Part shown: positions 1-8,000 of the stretch, one piece after another
Numbering within the stretch: position 1 is the first letter of the stretch
How the letters are laid out: every line of letters begins with the position of its first letter
Assembly: GCA_037384885.1 (NCBI GenBank)
Contig: JARRNO010000005.1
Coordinates: 1-23,096 of the forward strand
Length of the DNA: 23,096 nt
Direction: 5' to 3'
DNA from: JARRNO01 sp037384885
Lineage (GTDB): Bacteria; Acidobacteriota; UBA4820; DSQY01
Made by a program: the position numbers and the translations under genes
Notes under the pieces: generated by a model
What the model was told of the DNA's origin: nothing
Database searches by the model: none
What the model saw: the letters and a program-made list of their open reading frames with translations, nothing else

Positions 1-72
1 AAAAAACGGACCGGGGGAATCCGGCCCGCCGGTCAGGTCTTGGTGATTTGGAGCGGGCGAGGGGTCTCGAAC
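1..72 (-). repeat. Partial copy of tRNA-Gly 3' end plus terminator (copy 1)
   Basis: This segment repeats 239-310 with only two mismatches over 72 bases. It holds the acceptor 3' strand, encoded CCA, most of the T arm of the tRNA-Gly at 287-362, and the hairpin terminator that follows it. Homology stops abruptly inside the T arm after base 72, and no 5' half of a tRNA is present, so this is a remnant and not a second tRNA gene. The terminator hairpin is still able to form, since its one change gives a G-U pair on the minus-strand RNA. The copy starts at base 1 of the window, so its true outer limit is unknown. It could be an attachment-site remnant or the scar of an unequal recombination. Confidence 0.85.
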
Positions 73-238
73 CGCCCTCCGTCGCGCTTCAACGCTCTCC
101 CTAGGGGACCTCGGCCGGCCCCCTAAGGGCGGGCGCTAAGGCGCCCTGTCACCCCCGCTGTTGCGCGGGACGTCCGCTGCTGCGGGGAACCGTGCCGTTC
201 CCCGCACCCCTCGACGGGTCGGGGCTTCGAGGTGCCGG
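73..238. other. Hairpin-rich non-coding spacer between the two tRNA-Gly 3' ends
   Basis: No credible gene is seen here. The segment is very GC-rich and holds a chain of short inverted repeats: arms TAGGGG/CCCCTA around 102-124, GGGCGC-TAAG-GCGCCC at 131-146, and a perfect 10-bp stem TGCGGGGAAC/GTTCCCCGCA at 181-206 with a 6-base loop. A further pairing of CCTCGA with TCGAGG lies near 209-233. It may be structured RNA, repeat debris or the remains of a mobile element; the sequence does not decide. Confidence 0.5.
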
Positions 239-266
239 AAAAAACGGACCGGGGGAATCCGGTCCG
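239..266 (-). terminator. Rho-independent terminator of tRNA-Gly
   Basis: Read on the minus strand, a perfect 8-bp stem CGGACCGG/CCGGTCCG with a 6-base loop (245-266) is followed by six T (239-244). It lies about 20 bases past the tRNA CCA end and is a textbook intrinsic terminator. Confidence 0.88.
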
Positions 267-310
267 CCGTTCAGGTCTTGGTGATTTGGAGCGGGCGAGG
301 GGTCTCGAAC
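239..310 (-). repeat. tRNA-Gly 3' end plus terminator (copy 2, intact context)
   Basis: This is the partner of the repeat at 1-72, in direct orientation with an offset of 238 bases. Here the repeated segment belongs to the intact tRNA-Gly gene. Two differences were seen, near 263 and 269. The repeat boundary inside the tRNA T arm is typical of att sites of tRNA-targeting integrative elements, but no integrase is present in the window. Confidence 0.85.
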
Positions 311-362
311 CCCCGACCTCAAGCTTGGGAAGCTCGCGCTCTACCGACTGAGCTACGCCCGC
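287..362 (-). tRNA. tRNA-Gly (anticodon CCC)
   Basis: The minus strand folds as a complete 76-nt cloverleaf. The acceptor stem GCGGGCG pairs with CGCCCGC, the D stem is GCTC/GAGC, the anticodon stem is CGAGC/GCTTG with loop TTCCCAA, and the T arm GGGGG-TTCGAGA-CCCCT has one G-U pair. The anticodon is CCC, which reads GGG glycine codons. CCA is encoded. The gene has its own promoter (371-399) and terminator (239-266), so it is a single-gene unit. Confidence 0.96.
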
Positions 363-370
363 CCGCGAAC

Positions 371-399
371 AATGTACCCAGTTCAGGGTTGGACGTCAA
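371..399 (-). promoter_or_regulatory. Sigma-70-type promoter of tRNA-Gly
   Basis: On the minus strand TTGACG (394-399) is separated by exactly 17 bases from TACATT (371-376). The implied start site is near 364, only a couple of bases before the mature tRNA 5' end at 362. Confidence 0.75.
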
Positions 400-414
400 G
401 AGGGCGGTGCTCCC

Positions 415-443
415 TGGAGCCAGCGGGCTGAATTGGGTACAAT
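415..443 (+). promoter_or_regulatory. Possible promoter of the dGTPase gene
   Basis: TACAAT at 438-443 is a good -10 match. The -35 position 17 bases upstream reads TGGAGC, a poor match. A start near 449 would leave a short leader containing the AAAGGAG ribosome site at 454-460, which agrees with translation starting at 466 and not at the earlier in-frame TTG 433 or ATG 442. Confidence 0.45.
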
Positions 444-465
444 GGGGCTTGCGAAAGGAGAAGCA

Positions 466-1644
466 ATGCGGCATCAGCTGTGTGCGAAGAGACAGGCGAC
501 TCTCGCTTCGTGGGCTCAAAAATGCGACGATGCTGTGGAGCATGAATTCCCGGCGCGCCATCCCTCGCATCGGACCTTCTTCCAGCAGGATCGCGACCGG
601 ATTCTGCACTCGGAAGCCTTCAGGAGGCTTGGGTATAAAACGCAGGTGTTTGTAGTTCATGAAGGCGATTTCTACCGGACCCGGCTGACTCACAGCCTGG
701 AAGTCGCGCAGATCGCCCGGAGCATTGCCTGTGCATTGGAGTGTGACGAAGACCTCTGTGAAGCGGTTGCTTACGCCCACGACCTGGGGCATCCTCCCTT
801 TGGCCATCGGGGAGAGGCGGCTCTGAACCGATTGATGGGAGAAGCGTTGGAAACCCGCTTCGGACTGCCGAGGCCCGAGGGGGGACTGGCGTTCGAACAG
901 AACTTTCAGTCTTACCGGATTGTCGCGCGGCTGGAACGACGCTACCCGCAGTTTCCGGGGTTAAACCTCTCCAGCTCGGCGCTTGAGGCGATTCTTCGTC
1001 ATGAGACTGCGTTCGATGTGCCCACGCTTCCGTACCAACTCGAAAGCTATGATCTGAACGAAGCAAAAAACGTTCGGAAACGCTTTTTTAAGAAAAAATC
1101 GCCTTCGCTTGAGGCGCAGATCGTGAACGCGGCGGACCAGATCGCCTGGGTGACCCACGACATGGAAGACGCCTTGAGGGTCCGGTTTCTAACCGTGGAT
1201 GAACTGCAGTCGCTGCCCAACCTGTTGTTGAAAATGGCATGGGAAAGGGACTCTGTGTCCAGGCTTTGGAAAGAAGACCGCATCCTCTGGGGACGCCTGG
1301 TGGTGCGCAACATGATCGACATTCTGATCAACGACCTGGTACAAAACACAAAGCCTCGCTTGGGTACGCTGGGATCGCCGCCGGCCGTACAGGACGGCGA
1401 CGTGCCTGTTCTTGGATTTTCGGAAGAGATCGGTGAAGCGGTGAAGGCCCATCGAAACTTCCTGTTTGATCGGGTGTACACGCACCCGGTAGCGGAACGT
1501 ATGTCAGCGAAAGCCGAACTGATTCTGCGGCGCCTGTTCGAAGTTCTGACGCTGGATATTCAGGACAGCTCTTCGAAGTCGGTGAGACTCCTGCCGAAAA
1601 GTACGCAGAGCCGGATCCGCCCAGGCATTGCAGCCCCTGGCTGA
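466..1644 (+). CDS. dgt: dGTPase-like HD-domain deoxynucleoside triphosphate triphosphohydrolase
   Basis: The 392-aa protein belongs to the family that cleaves dGTP or other dNTPs to a deoxynucleoside and triphosphate, trimming dNTP pools. The metal-binding HD signature is complete: RLTHSLEV with His76, AHDLGHPPFGH with His105-Asp106, and a later NAADQIAWVTHDMED segment near residues 225-240. The N-terminal FRRLGYKTQV (52-61) is also typical. I chose ATG 466 because AAAGGAG sits 5 bases upstream; TTG 433 and ATG 442 would lie on top of the promoter. The C-terminus is odd: after LRRLFEVL it does not match the usual family tail (an IAGMTDRYA-like motif), and a neighbouring frame offers PAEKYAEP, so a frameshift near 1590 is possible. 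The gene appears monocistronic, 91 bases before the TetR gene. Assignment to the family is secure; substrate preference is not visible. Confidence 0.9.
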   Translation: MRHQLCAKRQATLASWAQKCDDAVEHEFPARHPSHRTFFQQDRDRILHSEAFRRLGYKTQVFVVHEGDFYRTRLTHSLEVAQIARSIACALECDEDLCEAVAYAHDLGHPPFGHRGEAALNRLMGEALETRFGLPRPEGGLAFEQNFQSYRIVARLERRYPQFPGLNLSSSALEAILRHETAFDVPTLPYQLESYDLNEAKNVRKRFFKKKSPSLEAQIVNAADQIAWVTHDMEDALRVRFLTVDELQSLPNLLLKMAWERDSVSRLWKEDRILWGRLVVRNMIDILINDLVQNTKPRLGTLGSPPAVQDGDVPVLGFSEEIGEAVKAHRNFLFDRVYTHPVAERMSAKAELILRRLFEVLTLDIQDSSSKSVRLLPKSTQSRIRPGIAAPG

Positions 1645-1674
1645 CGGCGTGGATTCCCATTTCCGAGGGGTAGC

Positions 1675-1695
1675 TTTTGGCAACCGGTGTCAAAA
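1675..1695. promoter_or_regulatory. Candidate TetR operator upstream of the efflux operon
   Basis: A 21-base near-palindrome has half-sites TTTTGGCA and TGTCAAAA around an ACCGG centre; 8 of 10 base pairs of symmetry hold. It ends 40 bases before the TetR start codon, where an autoregulatory operator is expected. TTGGCA inside it could act as a -35, but I see no good -10 at matching spacing. Confidence 0.45.
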
Positions 1696-1735
1696 TTTCC
1701 AGCAGCAGGTCATATTTTTCCCAGAGGAGAAGCAA

Positions 1736-2386
1736 TTGACCACGAACTCTACCCTCCATAAACGAAAAAGCCTCCTGGAAAGTTTCATGCGCGACAGTAT
1801 CCGTGAGGCAGTAACAAAACTGATCGAGCGCGAGGGCGTCCAGGCTCTGACCATGGACAAGGTGGCGGAGGAAGCGGGGGTGGCCAAGGGAACGCTCTAC
1901 ACCTACTTCGAAACGAAAAAACAGCTCCTGGATTCCGTCTTTCATACCGCCCTCGAACCCATGAAGGAAGAGCTAGGCAATATCCTGGACAGCCCGGAAA
2001 CGCCGGAAGCCAGAATCCGGCTGTTCATCCTGCGCCACATGAGTTATTTTGACGAGCATCGCCGGTTTTTCCGGGTTCTGCTCTACGAACGCAGCGTGGC
2101 GCAGGGCCACAGGGAGAGGCTCACCAACAACCGTTACCGATCGGGCTTGGAAAAGCTGGCCTCGGTCCTGGAAGAGGGCATGAAGAAGGGATTTTTTAGA
2201 AGATGCAATCCGGAGAAGCTGGCGACGATGATCATGGAGGCCGATATCGCCATGATCTCGCAGCGTCTCTACCAGAACGACCCACCGAGGGCCCTCGAAG
2301 ATGCAGAATTCATCTACGATGTCTTTCTCTACGGCATTTCAGCGGCGGAACGGCCCGCACGCGGAGGACATGCGTATGCCTCTTAG
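1736..2386 (+). CDS. TetR/AcrR-family transcriptional regulator
   Basis: The 216-aa protein has the N-terminal TetR DNA-binding domain: MRDSIREAVTKLIEREG (18-34) followed by the helix-turn-helix from about 37 to 58 with VAEEAGVAKGTLYTYF, then KKQLL. The C-terminal two-thirds is the variable ligand and dimerisation domain. The start is TTG 1736, supported by AGAGGAG at 1723-1729 and by the position of the conserved helices; the frame is open further upstream but without a ribosome site. It is the first gene of the efflux operon and overlaps the next gene by 11 bases. By family precedent it should repress itself and the pump and be released by a small-molecule ligand, probably a pump substrate. 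A near-palindrome at 1675-1695 is its likely binding site. The ligand cannot be inferred. Confidence 0.92.
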   Translation: MTTNSTLHKRKSLLESFMRDSIREAVTKLIEREGVQALTMDKVAEEAGVAKGTLYTYFETKKQLLDSVFHTALEPMKEELGNILDSPETPEARIRLFILRHMSYFDEHRRFFRVLLYERSVAQGHRERLTNNRYRSGLEKLASVLEEGMKKGFFRRCNPEKLATMIMEADIAMISQRLYQNDPPRALEDAEFIYDVFLYGISAAERPARGGHAYAS

Positions 2387-3863
2387 AAAAAAGGCTTTAC
2401 CGCTGCTACTTTTCGCCGTGGTCTTGGCGGGGCTTCTGGCCCTGTCAGGGTGCAGCTACAGCACCATGACCGAAAGGCTGACCCAGGATACCTCGCCTGC
2501 TCCGAACAAGGCTTGGACGCCGCCGAAGGAGGACGAGAAAAAGCCCGCTGTAAAAGCTCCCGGAATTCCGGAGAATCTTTTTGCCTCCAAGGCCCATTGG
2601 ACGTTGGCTGATGTCATCGACCTGGCGCTGAGGAACAACCCGGCGACCCGCGCTGCCTGGCTGCAGGCTCTTTCGGCGGCGGCAAACGTGGGTGAAAAGA
2701 AAGGGGCGTACTATCCTACGCTCGATCTCAACGTGGATGCCTCACGTGTGGGCAGTTCGGCCATCGGGGTCCAGTTCTATTTCTCGCAGAGCAGCTGGTC
2801 GCCATCGGCGCAGCTCTCCTATCTTCTCTTTGATTTCGGTGGCCGGAAGGCCAAGGTGGATGAAGCGCGTGAAGCCCTCATCGCCGCAAACTGGAGCCAC
2901 AATACCGCCATCCAAACGGTCATTCTAAATGTAGAAACGGCCTATTACCAGTATATGAACGCCCGCGCCCTTGCCGAGGCCCAGCAGACCGCGCTGAAGC
3001 AGGCCGAGACGAACCTTGAAGCGGCGAAAGTCCGGCATCAGGCCGGCCTGGGAACCATTGCAGATGTGCTCCAGGCCAAAACGGCTCTCTCCCAGTCGCA
3101 ATTAAAGCTGGAGACCTATGAGGGACAGATGCACACCATCCGCGGGGGTTTGGCCACGGCAATCGGTTTGCCGGCAAACACGCCCTTCAATATTCAACCG
3201 GTCAGCAAGGCGATTCCCGTTGTCAAAGTCACCGATAAGGTTTCCACCCTGATCGATAAAGCCACAATGAACCGGCCGGATCTGGAGTCGCTGAAAGCCA
3301 GAGCGAGAGAAGCTCAGGCACACGTCCGTTCCGTCAAGGCTTCCCGCTACCCTTCTCTCGAACTTTCCGGACAAGCCGGCAGGCTCTACTACCTCTCACC
3401 GACGACCAACAGGGCCGACACTTATAATGCGCAGTTGTCCGTGAAGATTCCGCTTTTCGATGGGATGATTCGAAGATACCAGATCATCGGCGCCGAGGCC
3501 GATGCGAAGCAGGCCCAGGCACAATTTGAGTCACTTGAGGACCAGGTGGTGTACCAGGTGTGGGCGAGCTTCTATACCTTGAAGACGGCAGAGAAGAGGC
3601 TCTCCACAAGCCGTGATCTTCTAGCCAGCGCCAAAGAATCCTACGATGTGGCCCTCGGCCGGTATAAGGCCGGCGTGGGGAGCATTCTGGATCTTCTCTC
3701 CGCACAAAGCGCCCTCGAGGATGCGCGCGCACAGGCGGTTCAAGCCCGCACGGATTGGCTGCAGGCGGTTGCTCAACTTGCCTATGACACGGGTACGCTT
3801 AAAGTTCACAGCCCCCAGACCGATGTCATGATCGGCGGCGTCGAAAAGAAAGGGAAACCATGA
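2376..3863 (+). CDS. TolC-like outer-membrane efflux channel lipoprotein
   Basis: The 495-aa protein is an outer-membrane factor that forms the exit duct of the tripartite pump. It begins with a lipoprotein signal, MPLRKK then a hydrophobic stretch ending in the lipobox LSGC with Cys26. The mature part shows the two-fold repeat of this family, with long alanine- and glutamine-rich coiled-coil helices (NLEAAKVRHQAGLGTIADVLQAKTAL-type segment mid-protein and SYDVALGRYKAGVGSILDLLSAQSAL near the C-terminus) and the YQY/NVETAYYQYMNA region between. I chose ATG 2376 because GGAGG (2363-2367) lies 8 bases upstream; ATG 2370 is only 2 bases from it and adds two residues. The start is inside the end of the TetR gene, and the stop overlaps the adaptor start (ATGA), implying coupled translation. 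Confidence 0.9.
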   Translation: MPLRKKALPLLLFAVVLAGLLALSGCSYSTMTERLTQDTSPAPNKAWTPPKEDEKKPAVKAPGIPENLFASKAHWTLADVIDLALRNNPATRAAWLQALSAAANVGEKKGAYYPTLDLNVDASRVGSSAIGVQFYFSQSSWSPSAQLSYLLFDFGGRKAKVDEAREALIAANWSHNTAIQTVILNVETAYYQYMNARALAEAQQTALKQAETNLEAAKVRHQAGLGTIADVLQAKTALSQSQLKLETYEGQMHTIRGGLATAIGLPANTPFNIQPVSKAIPVVKVTDKVSTLIDKATMNRPDLESLKARAREAQAHVRSVKASRYPSLELSGQAGRLYYLSPTTNRADTYNAQLSVKIPLFDGMIRRYQIIGAEADAKQAQAQFESLEDQVVYQVWASFYTLKTAEKRLSTSRDLLASAKESYDVALGRYKAGVGSILDLLSAQSALEDARAQAVQARTDWLQAVAQLAYDTGTLKVHSPQTDVMIGGVEKKGKP

Positions 3864-5044
3864 ATCCGAGAGCAACGGTTCAAAGAGGGGAGAGACCTTC
3901 CAAAGGCCGGGCCCGCACTTTCCACTTCCACTTGCTGGCGGCTGGACTTGCGGTGGCGGCACTTGTCGTTCTGGCCGGCTGCTCCGGTAAGGGGCACCAC
4001 GGGGCGCAACGTTCAGGCGCTCCCGTCACCGTGGCCAAAGCCCAGCAGCGCGACATCCCGGTCGAAATCAACACGATCGGCAACGTGCAGGCCTACAGTA
4101 CGGTGAACGTCAACGCTCGCGTAGGCGGTGAACTTATCAAGGTGGCCTTCAAAGAGGGAGACGACGTCAAGAAGGGGCAGCTGTTGTTCCAGCTCGACCC
4201 TAGGCCCTACGCCGCGGCGTTGACCCAGGCCAGGGCAAAGCTGAAGGGCGACACGGCCCAGGCTGAAAACGCCCGGGCCGATGTGAAGCGCTACGCCCTG
4301 TTGATTCAGAAGGACTATGTGAACCAGTCCCAGTTCGACCAGGTCAAGGCCAACGCCCAGGCCTTGGAGGCAGCCGTAGATGCGGACAAGGCCGCCGTGA
4401 GGCAGGCGGAACTCAACCTGGGCTATTGCACGATCACTTCTCCCATCAATGGGCGGACCGGCAGCCTCCTGGTGCACGAGGGCAATCTGGTCAAGGCCAA
4501 CGATGCCAACCCCATGGTGGTGATTAACCAAATCAAGCCGGTATACGTGACGTTTTCGGTCCCTGAGAACGACCTTGGCGAAATTCGCGCGAGGGCAAGG
4601 GAAGGGCGCCTCGCCGTGCAGGTGAAGCCGGACGGCGACGACGCCAAGAGCTATTCCGGAACCCTGAGTTTTGTAAACAACCAGGTGGATACGACCACCG
4701 GAACGGTCATGTTGAAGGCGACCTTTCCCAACCAGGAGGAAGGCTTGTGGCCGGGGCAGTTTGTGAACGTCTCGCTGGTGCTTTCCGAAATGAAGAACGC
4801 CGTCGTCGTTCCTTCCCAGGCCGTTCAGACCGGGCAGAAGGGGACTTACCTCTATATAGTCAAACCGGACAAGACGGCCGACCTGAGGCCCGTGGAAACG
4901 GGCCCGGACCATGATGGGGTGACGGTGATCAAGAGCGGGGTAAAAGCGGGCGAGACCGTCGTGACGGAAGGACAGCTGCTTCTCAGACCCGGCGCCCCGG
5001 TTTCTATCAAGAACGAGGCAGGTCAAGAGGACCGGGGAGAGTGA
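3860..5044 (+). CDS. RND efflux periplasmic adaptor (membrane fusion protein)
   Basis: The 394-aa protein belongs to the HlyD/AcrA/MdtA adaptor family, linking the inner-membrane pump to the outer-membrane channel. A basic N-terminus and hydrophobic helix end in a lipobox LAGC with Cys41, so it is probably a lipoprotein held in the inner-membrane outer leaflet. The biotinyl-lipoyl half motifs are visible (VNARVGGELIKVAFKEGDDVKKGQLLFQLDP before the hairpin, and TITSPINGRTGSLLVHEGNLV after it), enclosing an alanine-rich helical hairpin from about 120 to 190. The beta-barrel (VYVTFSVPENDL) and membrane-proximal domain (VVVPSQAVQTGQKGTYLYIV) follow. Length is usual. Its ATG overlaps the upstream TGA, and the pump starts 2 bases after its stop, so all three parts should be made together. 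Confidence 0.94.
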   Translation: MNPRATVQRGERPSKGRARTFHFHLLAAGLAVAALVVLAGCSGKGHHGAQRSGAPVTVAKAQQRDIPVEINTIGNVQAYSTVNVNARVGGELIKVAFKEGDDVKKGQLLFQLDPRPYAAALTQARAKLKGDTAQAENARADVKRYALLIQKDYVNQSQFDQVKANAQALEAAVDADKAAVRQAELNLGYCTITSPINGRTGSLLVHEGNLVKANDANPMVVINQIKPVYVTFSVPENDLGEIRARAREGRLAVQVKPDGDDAKSYSGTLSFVNNQVDTTTGTVMLKATFPNQEEGLWPGQFVNVSLVLSEMKNAVVVPSQAVQTGQKGTYLYIVKPDKTADLRPVETGPDHDGVTVIKSGVKAGETVVTEGQLLLRPGAPVSIKNEAGQEDRGE

Positions 5045-5045
5045 G

Positions 5046-8000
5046 ATGAACATATCCGGATTGTTTATCCGACGGCCGGTTATGACGACTCTTCTCATGC
5101 TGGCCATACTGATCTTCGGCATCACGGCCTACCGTCAGCTGCCTGTTTCAGATCTGCCCAACGTGGATTTCCCTACGATCCAGGTAAGTGCAAGCCTTCC
5201 CGGGGCAAACCCCGACACCATGGCCTCGGCCGTGGCTACCCCCCTGGAAAAGCAATTCTCGACCATATCGGGGCTCTCGTCCATGAGTTCCACCAACACC
5301 CAGGGAAGGACGGACATTACGCTCCAGTTCGATCTGAGCCGGAACCTGGATGCGGCGGCCCAGGATGTTCAGGCGGCGATTGCGCAGGTGCAGGGGCAGC
5401 TTCCCCCGGACATGCCGAGCCCGCCGTCATACCGGAAAGTGAACCCCGCACAGCAGCCCATCCTCTATGTGGCGCTGACTTCGCCGACACTACCCCTTTA
5501 CACGCTGGACAACTACGGCGAGACGCTCATGGCGCAACGGATTTCAACCGTGCCCGGCGTGGCCCAGGTTCAGGTTTACGGCTCGCAGAAGTATGCTGTG
5601 CGGGTCCAATTGAATCCGGATGCGCTCGCGTCGCGAAAAATCAGCGTGAACCAGGTTGCGGCCGCCATCAGCCAGTCGAACGTGAATCTGCCGACCGGAA
5701 CCCTTTACGGGAAGCACAAGCAGTTTACGGTGCAGGCAACGGGGCAGCTCCTCGACGCCCAAGGTTACCGGCCGATTATCGTGGCTTATCGAGACGGCCA
5801 GCCCGTCCGCTTGAACCAGCTTGGCCGGGTTCTCAACAGCGTTCAAAATGATAAGACGGCCGCCTGGTACATCGACCAGCGTTCCGTAATCCTGGCCATC
5901 CAGAGGCAGCCGGGAACCAACACCGTGGCCGTTGCGCAGTCGGTTAAGGACCTTCTGCCCACATTCAGAAAACAGTTGCCGGCTTCCGTATCGCTGCACA
6001 TTCTTTATGACCGGTCCGAATCCATCAAGGCCTCGGTCAACGACGTGAAGTTCACGCTGATCCTGACCCTGTGCCTCGTCATCCTGGTCATTTTCCTCTT
6101 CCTGAGAAATCTTCTGGCGACGGTCATACCCTCCCTGGCCATGCCCATGGCGATCATCGGGACTTTTATCGTCATGTCGGCCATGGGGTACAGCCTTGAC
6201 AACCTTTCTCTCATGGCGCTGGTTCTCTCCGTCGGATTTGTTGTCGACGACGCCATCGTCATGCTGGAAAACATCGTGCGCCACCTGGAAATGGGAAAGG
6301 GGGTCATGGAGGCGGCGCTCGAGGGCTCAAGAGAAATCGGATTCACCATCATTTCAATGACCCTTTCCCTCGCGGCGGTATTTATCCCCATTCTGTTTAT
6401 GGGCGGCATTCTCGGACGTCTCTTCCACGAGTTCGCCGTGACCATCGCGGCAGCCGTCCTGGTGTCGGGCGTCGTCTCCTTGACGCTGACGCCCATGATG
6501 TGCAGCCGGTTTTTAAAACCCCCGCGCGAGGTTCACCACAGCAAGTTCTATCAGTCCTCGGAGCGGGTCTTCGACTGGATGATCGAATTCTACAGACGGA
6601 CCCTGCACTGGACGCTGCGCCGCAGGCGTTGGGTCATGGTCTTTTCGGGGGCGATCCTCGTCCTCTCCGGGTACTTGTTCGTCATCATTCCGAAGGGCTT
6701 TATCCCGAGCGAGGACAACAACCAAATCTTCGCCTTCACCCAGGCCAAGGAGGGCATTTCCTTCGACGCCATGAGAAGCCGGCAGAAGGCGGTGGCGGCG
6801 ATCGTGGCCAAAGATCCAAACGTGGAAAACTTCCTCTCCACTTTCGGCGGCTTTACCGAGAGCAACCAGGGCATCCTCTTCATGCACCTGAAACCGAGAT
6901 CGCATCGGAAGCTGGGTGTGGACCAGGTCATTCAGGAGCTCAGAGGCAAGCTGTCCAAGGTGCCCGGGATCATGGTGTTCATGCAGAATCCTCCGCCCAT
7001 CCGTATCGGCGGCCGCTTAAGCAAGGGCCAATATCAGTTCACCATCCTGGGGGCGGACACCAAGGCGCTCTACAAATATTCGGAGCTCCTGCAGAACAAA
7101 ATGAGCTCCCTTCCCGGTTTGCAGGACGTGACGAGCGACCTACAGATCAAGAATCCTCAAGTGAACGTGGTGATTAACCGGGACAAGGCGGCAACGCTCG
7201 GAGTCACGCCCGAGCAAATCGAACGAACTCTCGGTTATGCTTACAGCTCGCAGCGTGTCTCCACAATCTACGCTCCCAACAACGAATACTGGGTTGTCAT
7301 GGAAATGCTGCCGCGCTTCCAGCGTGATCCGGCGGCCCTTTCAAAGCTGTACGTCAGCTCCGATACGGGCGCCATGGTGCCGCTGGACGCCGTCGCAAAG
7401 CTCACTAAATCCCTGGGACCTCTCTCTGTAAACCATACCGGGCAGCTCCCGTCCGTCACGTTGTCGTTCAACCTGGCGCCCAACTTTTCTCTTGGCCAGG
7501 CCGTCGACGAAGTCGATGCGCTGGCCAAGAAAGTACTCCCTCCGACGTTGACCACGAGCTTCGAGGGGAGCGCCCAGGCGTTCCAGTCATCGCTGAAAGG
7601 GCTGGGCCTTCTCCTCCTGCTCGCCGTTCTCGTGATTTACATGGTGCTCGGGGTCCTTTATGAATCATTTATCCATCCCATAACAATCCTCTCCGCCTTG
7701 CCTTTTGCTGCATTCGGCGCCCTGCTCACCCTGTTGATTTTCCGGGTGGATTTGAGCATTTACGCCTTTGTCGGCATCATCATGCTCGTGGGCCTGGTGA
7801 AAAAGAACGGCATCATGATGATCGACTTCGCGCTCGATGCCCAGAGAAATGAAGGCAAGGGCGCCGAAGACGCGATTGTCGAGGCGTGCCTCATCCGATT
7901 TCGCCCCATCTTGATGACCACATTCTCGGCCCTGATGGGGACGCTGCCCATCGCCGTCGGTTTCGGTGCCGGGTCAGAATCGAGGCGTCCGCTCGGTCTT

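Larger units (their letters stand above)
370..444. repeat. Inverted repeat spanning two divergent promoters
   Basis: Arms 370-386 (CAATGTACCCAGTTCAG) and 428-444 (the reverse complement in 15 of 17 positions) face each other across 41 bases. Each arm contains the -10 region of one divergent promoter, tRNA-Gly on the minus strand and the dGTPase gene on the plus strand. The match is long for chance and could be a shared operator or a duplicated promoter core. Confidence 0.6.

Noticed and set aside
73..150. Second tRNA, tmRNA or selenocysteine tRNA reading into the copy 1 acceptor end
   Set aside because: No matching 5' acceptor strand (GCGGGCG on the minus strand) was found upstream, and the T stem is broken by mismatches.
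161..807. Open frames on both strands across the tRNA-Gly and the start of the dGTPase gene
   Set aside because: They translate the tRNA itself (a SNPRPQAWEARALPTELR-type peptide is a well-known false product of antisense tRNA) and overlap the well-supported dGTPase.
4013..5125. 370-aa minus-strand open frame opposite the adaptor gene
   Set aside because: It lies opposite a complete adaptor gene with recognisable motifs, has no family features, and would cross the coupled operon.
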